In this document: positions 54,201 through 63,600 of the stretch, one piece after another
Numbering within the stretch: the stretch's first letter is position 1
Layout: every line of letters starts with the position of its first letter
Source of the DNA: an uncultured Flavobacteriales bacterium
GTDB taxonomy: Bacteria > Bacteroidota > Bacteroidia > Flavobacteriales > Crocinitomicaceae
Direction of reading: 5' to 3'
Length of the DNA: 64,000 nucleotides
Assembly (NCBI GenBank): GCA_946480815.1
Contig: CAMLLB010000007.1
Span: forward strand, 54,167 to 118,166
Notes under the pieces: generated by a model
Database searches by the model: none
Seen by the model: only the letters and a program-made list of their open reading frames with translations
Told to the model about the DNA's origin: nothing
Made by a program: the position numbers and the translations under genes

Positions 54201-57200
54201 TAATAATATTTACCCCTACACCCATAACAAGTATTCCGTTACGGCAGCTGCAGAAGCTATTGAACGCGGATCTGCATGGAAGTTAACGAATATCAAACTG
54301 CCTACCGGAGGTGAACTGACTGTGAGTTACGATAGCGATCATTATTCCTACGTCCAGAACAAACGTGCCATGAGACACTTCACTATTGCAGGAATGATGA
54401 CCGAGCAGGAATTGTACCCGATGTTCGGTTCTACCTGGGATGGTTCTCTGGGGCTTTCCAGTGAATTTTTATTGAATTCAGGGATTGCGACCTATTTTAG
54501 AAATGTGATCATTTTTAAACTGGACAAAGAGATTTCCGGTTCCGGACTTTCGCAGTCTCAGGCTTCCGATAAGATCCGTGATCTGTACTTCAGAGATCCT
54601 TATACCGGAGAAGTACTGAATCAGCTTTTCATTAAGGCACAGGTAGAGATCAAACCCGGTGTGGAAGAATTGATCCCGATGTTTTTACCCTTAGATAAGG
54701 GAAACAGTGTTATCGGAGCGATGCCGCCAGCATCTGACGGATCTATCAAATACGGTTATGCTATTGTGGAACTGTTTGATATTTCAGAAATGGAATCGAA
54801 TGATAAACGCAAAGAAAAGTGGGCAAAACATGGGACTCTGATCCATCCGATCCAACGCGTTGCTTTGGATTATGCACGACAGAACTTACCGGATAAGATT
54901 TACGGGGCATGCGACGGCTGTGAATCTGATATTGATAGCAACATTGATAAACGTGTTCTTTTCGGCACATTGATCTATAAATACATGATCGAAGAAGCAC
55001 ATTATGCCAGTAAATTGATCCCTTCCAAAACATTGTTGAAACTGTATGAAGCGGATAACCGGAAAGTCGGTGGAAATGCCTGTGTAACAAATATTACCTA
55101 TTCGGATAACTGGAATGCGCTTTCCGGGGAATACACCAGTAACTATAGCTGGGATTATTCTTACGGAGATCCACGTACCGGAGAAAGCAGAGGTGTTGCC
55201 GCATTCGAACCCATGCAGATCAGCGATGAAAATGTACATTACGCCTGGGACACATATGTGAATATTAAAGAAAAATTCGTTGACGAAACCCGGTTCCACG
55301 TATTACCTGTTTTCAGGCCGCTTTATCCTACTGCAAATGTCGGGTACAGTGAAGTTCACGTAACGTTCGGTGGTTCTGAAAACAAAGGGAAATCCATTTC
55401 GAAGTACCATACTTTCAAGGAAAATGACTATGCAACGCTTGAAGATTACACGAGTATCGGAGCTCAGGACGACGGACACAAGAGTCTGTACTCCAATAAA
55501 CGCTCCATTGGGAAATTCCTGGGTGCAAAAGGCTTAGACTTCTATGGATTTACCGAAGGATATTACCTGGCAACGAATGATTTTCATGGGAAACCGATTG
55601 AGTACACCACACAGGATGGTGACGGACATGATCAATTCTCTACCAAATACACCTACTATGGTCCGTATGAAACAGTTCCGATGCTGGACAGAAACGGGGA
55701 AGTCAAAAATTACAATGTAGCGTTGGAGTATGATATCCATACCGAGCAACGTGCCGTTGAAGATTTCTCCAAGTTCCATATCGGAGGTTTGGGGATCGGA
55801 ATTACCTTCGTTCCACCTTATTTATCGTTCTCGCCGTATTACACCTGGAATAAAAGCGATCGTGCATTCTATTCGTATACATTGGTGAAACACATCAATT
55901 ATTATGCACGGGTGAAAAGTATTGAAACGATCAATTTAAATTCACACAATACTGCTGAGAATTTGATTTACGACAAATATTCAGGTGCAACCATTGCAAG
56001 TAATTTAACGGATGAATTCAATGACAAATTGTACCAATTCTCGTATCCGGCACACTGGTATCATTCCGGTCTGAGAGAAATTGAAAATAATACGGCTACG
56101 ACCACTTATACCGGAACTGCATCCGGAAACACGTTTACAATTACGACAGGTGACCTGGAAGAGTTATTTGCTCCCGGAGACCGGGTATTATTAACCGACA
56201 TTGCTACACCAACTTCTACCATTGATGCGTTTGTGATGTCGACCGGCCAATTGAGCTTGAAACTGATCAAAGACAACGGGACATCACCTGGTATAACAAG
56301 TGCTTCTTATTCGATCAAATTAGTTAAAACGAACAGGGCGAACAGGTTGAGTGAAAGTATGCAGAATGCCGTGACCAAAAAAGCGATTTCGACCGCTGAA
56401 ACCACTGCATTCGTTTTCCCTGAATCAGAGATCATTTCTGCTTCTGCCATTACTTACCGCGATAAACACAACATGCGCTGCGGTACTCCACCGATTGAAG
56501 GAGCAGGAAACCAGGTCAGCCCAGGGTCCACCATTAATCCGTTCAAATACGGCGTAATCGGTGATTTGGTATTGGATGCGCAATTATCCTGGCAAAGTGA
56601 ACGGATCAACAATTCACACAATCACGGGATCCGTTTTGATGGTACGTATACACAATACACACCTTATTATAGCTACGATGCTACCGTAGGTGTTAAAAAA
56701 TGGAAAGCCGTTGCCACTTTAGGAAAATGGCGCCGTTTGGGAGAAAGCCGTTTGTATAACGAATACGGTGTTCCACAGGAAGGAGTCGACCAGTTGAACA
56801 TCCCTTCTGCAGTGGTGCACGGATACAGTAACAAACTGGAATTGATGCCGGTAGCACAAGCTGTGAATGCACACAAGCAGGATATCGGGTTTGACGGTTT
56901 CGAGGATTATGGTTATTATACCTTCGGGGCACCTGCTTTTGATGCTGCGAACTACCACTTCAGTTTTAAGGAGGCCGTAAACGCCAATATTATCCAAAGC
57001 ACCGAGCAAAAACACAGTGGTTTGTATTCCCTGAAAGTGAACCAGGGAGCAAGTGCGGTTTTAACAAGAGATGTAACGACAGAATGTACTGCTCAACCGA
57101 ATGGGATCAATGGAAGTAACCTTTTCGTAGTGAATTCCTGTGTGTGTATTCCACCGTTCAAACCAACCAGCGGAAAAGAATACATTGTGGGCGGATGGAT

Positions 57201-57615
57201 CAAAAAAGGCACTTCCACTGCAAGCATCAGTGTAAGTGTTACCGGTGGCGGTCCTGCGATCAACCCTGCGATGACGACCGGGAAAGAAATTGACGGGTGG
57301 GTACGTGTGGAATCACTGCCTTTCAGCATTCCGGCAGGTTATACCGGGATTTCGATCTCCCTGACCAATTCCGGAAGTTCTCCTGTGTACTTTGATGATG
57401 TGCGGGTGCATCCGTTCCTGGCAGGAATGACAACCGTGGTTTATGACCCTGTCACACTCCTGCCGTTAGCAACACACGACGGATACAATTACACGACCTT
57501 CTACAATTACGACGAAAACCTGGAACTGGTGCGTGTGAAAGTAGAAACGGAAGACGGGATCAAAACCGTGATGGAACGTGAACAAGGAGGAAAAATAAAC
57601 TATAACAACGACTAA
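51217..57615 (+). CDS. Giant exported RHS-type protein 1
   Basis: A 2132-residue protein with an N-terminal signal or anchor (about 1-33). From about residue 105 it has the Bacteroidota RHS N-terminal signature: GPGQVESSGFSLNSTDGLVDKFTGDFTYSLPVMDVEGFPLVLSYNSNV and EASWVGLGWDLNVGSVSREMRGMPDEF. A very long beta-repeat region follows (for example KLTLISVRVTGGKS, WKLTNIKLPTGGELTVSYDSDHYSYV). A carbohydrate-binding-like jelly roll lies at about 1890-2070 (KHSGLYSLKVNQGAS, KEYIVGGWIKKGTS, VYFDDVRVHPF). The C-terminus has one YD-like unit (YNYTTFYNYDENLELVRVKVETEDG) and no toxin domain or RHS core. It is followed 20 bases later by RHS protein 2, and I infer that the two act together. Confidence 0.82.
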   Translation: MFINRKKSLLRNISILLISGIISQISTPVVYASQLKERGYVLSPSHESISNGFLKEFYASLAHVYTELKNRQVLADQKTAPVFHPVIPKIKPEKTPANPQAGSVLEVQRSLGGPGQVESSGFSLNSTDGLVDKFTGDFTYSLPVMDVEGFPLVLSYNSNVTMNSEASWVGLGWDLNVGSVSREMRGMPDEFNGTDFIDKTESQLDESLKGRKLGAYLALSYSFGGSDSKGVMFTPSLQLTYLAGKYTSNLLGLGYTRDFGLQVRFDLSTDQEKIGGSPTEKGGLFGLDYGLGYSKDSKRGNGINHSFGASFGFAKSGNKSGIGLNFGVNSHSRAGLTDWSAGYSVSNIRNFSFSHSSSAPYGTQTIVPSIAMGTSSNSFQFNFDAFVAFSAGVTVQAGFLAQKYNNEVNTISNHYNYSQAALGYLHSGKRKNFGSDKLPLMDFQRTNDGEYSEEMKHLPGSFQTFDLFYYNSPTQNGAFRANRTDYGTYFDPVIKSQHNSLQDSKLSEFYEKMPDLLADVLGTILSPDVVNLGIGVIIKKSIKLQISLGLGKQEVETEYNTPWDHGSNAGYITFNPENAGNNFDQSTYFKNLGETTPTQMGAWNYMGGNSLSSYLVDEVNKEIQVGNTINGTAKSSSVLNTQNTKPITATSIKPIIAGNISTLALSNYQGTYSPSITNIARVGAGASINRKANHISAVEIVDESGVKNVYGVPAYNKHYSEVSFSSGGLTTTGSLVEYNATGLSADNSTGNTRGRSNYYNKTKVPEFAHSFLLTQVLGPDYVDRLSDGPSLDDVGSYHKINYTRVTESYQWRLPISGKASFGSTPKAYYNPGFLGTTLDDIGNYSYGEKELWYTHSVEGKNLIAVFVLGTRKDGHPADENGFINTSATGLKKLEKIILYNRDDYYKNGSNATELQTVWFEYDYSLCPNFAGNEETYGGAPAESGKLTLISVRVTGGKSLESGLSNYEFDYATNPAFSYQNVDAWGCYQPNDSQLPNNIYPYTHNKYSVTAAAEAIERGSAWKLTNIKLPTGGELTVSYDSDHYSYVQNKRAMRHFTIAGMMTEQELYPMFGSTWDGSLGLSSEFLLNSGIATYFRNVIIFKLDKEISGSGLSQSQASDKIRDLYFRDPYTGEVLNQLFIKAQVEIKPGVEELIPMFLPLDKGNSVIGAMPPASDGSIKYGYAIVELFDISEMESNDKRKEKWAKHGTLIHPIQRVALDYARQNLPDKIYGACDGCESDIDSNIDKRVLFGTLIYKYMIEEAHYASKLIPSKTLLKLYEADNRKVGGNACVTNITYSDNWNALSGEYTSNYSWDYSYGDPRTGESRGVAAFEPMQISDENVHYAWDTYVNIKEKFVDETRFHVLPVFRPLYPTANVGYSEVHVTFGGSENKGKSISKYHTFKENDYATLEDYTSIGAQDDGHKSLYSNKRSIGKFLGAKGLDFYGFTEGYYLATNDFHGKPIEYTTQDGDGHDQFSTKYTYYGPYETVPMLDRNGEVKNYNVALEYDIHTEQRAVEDFSKFHIGGLGIGITFVPPYLSFSPYYTWNKSDRAFYSYTLVKHINYYARVKSIETINLNSHNTAENLIYDKYSGATIASNLTDEFNDKLYQFSYPAHWYHSGLREIENNTATTTYTGTASGNTFTITTGDLEELFAPGDRVLLTDIATPTSTIDAFVMSTGQLSLKLIKDNGTSPGITSASYSIKLVKTNRANRLSESMQNAVTKKAISTAETTAFVFPESEIISASAITYRDKHNMRCGTPPIEGAGNQVSPGSTINPFKYGVIGDLVLDAQLSWQSERINNSHNHGIRFDGTYTQYTPYYSYDATVGVKKWKAVATLGKWRRLGESRLYNEYGVPQEGVDQLNIPSAVVHGYSNKLELMPVAQAVNAHKQDIGFDGFEDYGYYTFGAPAFDAANYHFSFKEAVNANIIQSTEQKHSGLYSLKVNQGASAVLTRDVTTECTAQPNGINGSNLFVVNSCVCIPPFKPTSGKEYIVGGWIKKGTSTASISVSVTGGGPAINPAMTTGKEIDGWVRVESLPFSIPAGYTGISISLTNSGSSPVYFDDVRVHPFLAGMTTVVYDPVTLLPLATHDGYNYTTFYNYDENLELVRVKVETEDGIKTVMEREQGGKINYNND

Positions 57616-57635
57616 GCTTAACCTATCCGATCAAT

Positions 57636-60600
57636 ATGAAAACATTAGTATATATCCTCCTGGCAACGTTGCTTTCAGCCAACTTTGCGTTTGGAAGCCA
57701 GGAAAATTACGTGAATCGCCTGGAAGGGAATTCACTTGCAGTGAATGCAACCTATAGCACTTACGATTCGCATTACTGGGACATGCTGGGTAATTCCAAC
57801 TGGCCTTCCTTGTTTACGAACCAGAAAGTGTCCAACTATGTACGCCTGGGAGTACGTCCGGATTTTGTTCAACCGAACTCCAGTTACTCCTTCTCCGTAC
57901 AGGTCCAGATCGATTATCAAACCTGGGGAAGCAGTGGTACTTATACCGCTGCAACCACAACTCAAACACTTGCTGTAAATTACGACCCGAACGGGAATAA
58001 CCTGATCACGGATTTGAGTACCTATACTTTTTCCAATGCACACTTTGTAAAAGTGAAGATCTTGTCGATTACTGCAACAAGTTCATTTACGAAAGAAAAT
58101 GTGTACCTGGAAACCGGGATCGACGTGGAACGTTATTATCCGTTCAACAACCAAACAGCGGTTTCATCTGTTATCAACGTGGTCAGTCCAAACCTGAACA
58201 TTACCTGGAACCCGGTACCGGGCGCCGAGTTTTATGAGATCGAATACGTGCATGTCAACGAGTATAAACTGACAAACGCATCCGTTCTTCTTCCAAGCGA
58301 GTTGAAATATGATTTCTACCGTAACTCCACCCGGGTAGATGTGACCAATACCTATTACAAACTTCCGAATATTTTTAACAAAGGATATTTTCTATACCGG
58401 ATCCGGGCGATCGGAAAAAAAGGAACCAACTTCAGTGAGCGGGACAACGGTGTCTGGAATGTCGCCGAAAGCGGGACCGTGAGCACCTTAATTGCTGCAA
58501 GTCCTACCAATTCGTTGCACATTACCGGTGAATACGATCTGCAAATGAACTGGTCGCACCAGGTTGCCTTCACAGAGGGCGGCAAACGCATGGAGGGGAT
58601 TTCATTCAGTGACGGACTGGGAAGAGGCCGACAGCAAGTTGGTCTGAACCCGGAAAACGGGCAGGTCATCGTTTCCAATGTGTATTACGATGAATTGGGC
58701 CGTCCGGCGGTTTCGGATATGCCGACCCCGGTTTCAAATGACTATTTGCACCATTTCGCTAATTTCAATTTGGCTGATATTACCGGAACACCAAGCTATC
58801 AATGCCAGTATTTTGACCTGGTACAGGGAAGCTGTCCTTCCATTTCACGGGGATTTGCTGCTACCAGCGGTGCCGGAAAATACTATTCTTCTTCCAATAC
58901 GAACCAGGACGGTGCTAACGGGATGATCCCCAATGCGGAAGGGTTCCCGTTTTCACGGGTAACATACCTGAACGACTTTACAGGCCGTGTAAACAAGATT
59001 GGTGCCGCGGGACCGGACCTGAAGATGGGGAGCGGAAAAGAAACACAGTACGTCTATGCTTCTCCGGAACAGCCCGAACTGAACCTGCTTTTCGGGATCG
59101 AAGTTGGAAAATCCGAGCATTATGAAAAACTGATCACGGTAGATCCGAACGGCCAAACCTACGTGCAGTACCTGGATATGGCCGGAAGAGTGATCGCTTC
59201 CTATACGGAAGGTGACAGTCCCACCAACCTGACACCGGTAGAAGACAATACGATCGTACAAACGACTACGAATTTACTGGAACCGGGACAAACCCAGGAT
59301 ACAGATCTTACAATACCTTCTGCCGAAGTACTTATTTCCAAGTACATCTCAAGTCCCGGAGACTACACCTTCAATTATGGTTTCACTCCTACTGAATACC
59401 ACAGTATTTGTTTGTCTTCAGAGATCTGTTTTGATTGTGTTTACGACCTGGAACTGAAAATCCTGGATGAATGTTCCGATACGGTCCTGGACAGCATCAT
59501 TCAAATTAACGGAGCAGACTTTGACCTGATCTGTAATGAGGGCCATTTCGAAGACTTGTCCATAGAGAAATTCCTGACCAAACAAACTTACCGCATTTCA
59601 AAGAAACTGAGTGTGAACCAGGCTTCCATTGACGAATACTGGTGTTTGTACCTGGAAAACAATAGTTGTATCAGTCCCTTGAGTGCGATTTTCAATAATT
59701 ACTACACACACGAGCCTTTCAGTGACTGTGAGCCGGTAGTGATTGACCTGGATGAAGAGGAAGCCGGTCCGTGTGACGGTTACCGGGAAGCCATGCTCTC
59801 GGACTTAAGGCCCGGCGGACAATACGCAAAATACACGGTTACCTTCGGAACGACGTATACATCTACTGATCCGTGGTCTGTTTTCACAAACAGTAATGCA
59901 CTGTCAGTCAACTGGATGAGTCCGCCCTCTCCTTACCTGGATGAAAATGGTGTGAATGTAACCTCCAGTGTCACTTCACAGGGATTGGGTTATTTCATCA
60001 ACAATTTCAGACCGGAATGGGCGGAATTGTTCCTGCCATATCACCCGGAATACTGTCACCTGGAATTTTGTATTGGAGACAGCACTTCGCAGGATTACAA
60101 TGCAGCCATGATGGATATTATTGAATACAATGTAGCCATTACCGGAAATTACTTCGAACCAGTGGGCGAGGTAACCAACGTTAACGGGCTTGCGCGCTCA
60201 ACCTGTAAAGATTTTCAAACAGACCTTGATAACAACACCGGAATTTCGGATCCGTTCTTTACGGCTAATCCAACCTATGCAACACAGATGAAAGCCGAAC
60301 TGGCAAACTACATCACAATAGCCGGTGCACCCTGGGGAGGATTGGATGACACACTTTCCTTATGGCAATATACCATCTACCTGGCAAACAATTGTGACTC
60401 AACCGTAAATCCGATGACTTGTATAGATTCCTGTAACAATTGCAACAAAGACCAAATCTGGCTTACGTTCCGGGATCTGTACCTGGAATTAAAAAGTAAA
60501 TATGTCATGCTGGCACAGGAAGCATATGCACATGCACATTGCCCGTCAAGTGCCTGTATCGGTGTGAATCCTACACCATGTACCGGTGTTGACTCATTGC

Positions 60601-63600
60601 TTGCAGGAAAAGTTCCCAATTTTGTAAATACATTGATGTATGGCCCGATCCTGGGAGCTTCCAATCCGGCTGATGTATACCACGACATGATGATGCAGAC
60701 CTGCCAAACTTCCTGTGAAGAGTTTGCAGACCAATGGCTGGCGGATCTGTCCGGATGTAATTTTGGTTCCTATGATACCACCGGTTTGCACCAGGATTTG
60801 ATTGATCTGTGTATGGCGGGATGCAGCAATACCCACCCGATGGGTTCCAGTACTGCACCTCCCGGTTCGACCTATGTAACAATCTACGAGGTGTTGAGAC
60901 ATTACCTGGGAGTTGGGTTTGAAAATTCGTTATGTACCGACTTGCTGATCTCCGAACCAGGGCCGTACGTAGATATCCTCGAAGGATCTGAAACGACTGT
61001 GGCTGCATCACTGGATACCTGCGGATGTAATTACTACCTGGACCACTCCCGTGACTACCAGTATGCCATTGCAAACAGTACCGTTCCTGCGGATGTAGAC
61101 AACCTGGAAGAATGGATTGCCCATTTTACTGGAGAATTGATCGAGGATGTGGACCAGATCCTGTGTACATGTTCCAAATACATGGAAGAGAACGTATGGA
61201 ATCCGGGAGCCAATGCTGCATTGATCGCATCCGGGATCGACATCCCGGCAAGTATTTCCTGCGACAAAGGGGTGAACTGTATCGACTGCAGTCAATTGGA
61301 CGAAGGGATTACCACATTGATCACCCGACTAAGTGATGTGGATGACCTGGCAGAACTCCAGAGTACTCCTACTTATCAAACCATTCTAACGAATTACTTC
61401 AACAGCACCTACCATTTCAACTTAACGGCCTGGGATTACATGGACTTCATCAGCCGGTGCCATGCCACATCCGGTAACCCGTATTGTGTGGACAACCCGC
61501 TCCTGAGTGAATGGATCCTGCAAACGAGCTTACTGGCTATGCGCGGACAGTTCAGTACTTCCATTACGAACCTGGACCTGAATACGCAGAACATTGTTTA
61601 TGAACAAGGACAGCTGCGCGACCACGGGCAGGGAAATATCCTGAACTCGAGTGTCAGCGGAAGTACCCTGACCATGACCTATAGCGGAACAGGATACACT
61701 TCGTGTAATTTTCAATTGACGCTTCCACCGGGAGCAACATTCGGGTTCAACGACATTGTTTCCTTTGAGAATTTTGAAGTGCCGGAAACAGGCTGTGGGG
61801 CACATGCTGATTTCACCTGTACGGTTTCCTATTACGATTGCGGAGAGCGCACGTATGCGGAACTGGAGGGAGCTTCTTCCTGCCTGGCAGCGGAGACCTG
61901 TTATTGCAGTCCGTCCGGGCAGACCCTGTGTTACGATCCGTTCGCAGTGCCTTATTCACCGTGTTTCCAACCGGAACTGAACCAGATGATGGCCAGTGCG
62001 ATCTCCGATTACGAACAGACGGTGCAGGAAACCTATGTTCAGTTCGCAGAAAGCTATAAAACCACCTGTGCGGCAGCTTTCCAAACGGAATATTTGTCTT
62101 ATACCGGTGGAATGACACAATACCAATATACCTTGTTCTATTACGACCAGGCCGGGAACCTGGCACGTACCGTGGCACCGCAAGGTGTTCATAAATTACC
62201 GGCAGCGAACAGCACATCGGTGAATACAGCCCGGGATGCAGTAGTCAGTTCGACATCTTTCCCGGCAGCTACTGCCAGTACCAAACCGGTGCACGATTAT
62301 GTGACGACTTACAATTACAACTCGTACAACCAGCTGGTGAGTACCACCAATCCGGACCAGCGACAAGCTGCAAACTCCGCTTTGCTCGGAGAAACAAATT
62401 ACTGGTATGACCGCTACGGCCGTTTGGTCCTTTCACAAAACCCGGCACAAGCCGCAGTGAATAAATACTCTTATGTGCTCTTTGATGCACAGGGAAGACC
62501 GGTGCAAAGCGGGCAAACTGTGAATGCTACCGCTCCTGCCGATGATGAAACCCTGTTAAAGAAAGCGGATTACGGTACGGCCTTTAAAGCCTGGGTAGAA
62601 ACAGGGGCACGCACCGAAGTAACGGTAACGCAATACGACAAAACACTGAGCGCCGCCATTCATGCCAAATTTGCAACGGGCGTGCAGGAAAACCTGCGCC
62701 TGCGTGTAGCAAGTGTGTTCTATTTCACCGGAGTTTCAGATGCTACCAACTGGGAAACGGACTACGAAACAGCCATTCACTATTCCTATGATATTCACGG
62801 AAATGTGAAAGAACAGATCCAGGATGTGCCGATGCTGGCAGTGGTGGGACAAACCAACAAATCCACGCAGTACGAGTACGAACTCGTGAGCGGGAACGTG
62901 AACAAAGTCACCTACCAGAAAGACAAAGCAGACCAGATCACTCATACCTATAAATACGACAAACTCAACCGCCTGCGTGAAGCGGCTAGTTCTACCGACA
63001 AAGTACACTACGACCGCCATGCGAAATATTACTATTACGATCATGGCCCTACGGCACGCGTGGAACTGGGACAGAACAAAGTACAGTCCATGGATTACGT
63101 TTACACGATCAACGGTTGGCTGAAAGGAATGAACTCCTCTACCCTGGACAATACGCGTGATGTTGGAAAAGACGGAGGATTTGGCTACCTTGCTGCCAAT
63201 AACCAGGAACATATGGAAAATGCGATCGATGTTTCAGCGTATACACTGGGTTATTTCGGGAACGATTATAAATCCATTGCAGCGGGAACGGGCTTTGAGG
63301 CAGATTATTCTGCCGGTACATTCGGCAGCGGATCGCCCAACCTGTATAACGGGAATATCCGGAGTTTGGTCACTTCCATTGTGGGCATGGCCCCAATGGG
63401 AAGCGTGTACAAGTACGACCAGCTGAACCGTTTGCTGAGTATGGATGTCTATTTCAACACCACAGGGCTTGCAAACGACAACAACTGGACAGCCGGAGCC
63501 ATTTCAACCGACTACAAGAACACGTATAGCTATGACCGCAACGGGAACCTGAAGACTTTGCTGCGCAACGGACTGGGAAGCACCCAACTGGCAATGGATA

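Noticed and set aside
61813..63212. Several antisense open frames of 100 to 160 codons inside the second RHS gene, as well as others across the window
   Set aside because: They lie opposite a long, well-supported frame whose codon pattern leaves complementary frames open, and they show no domain, signal or start context.
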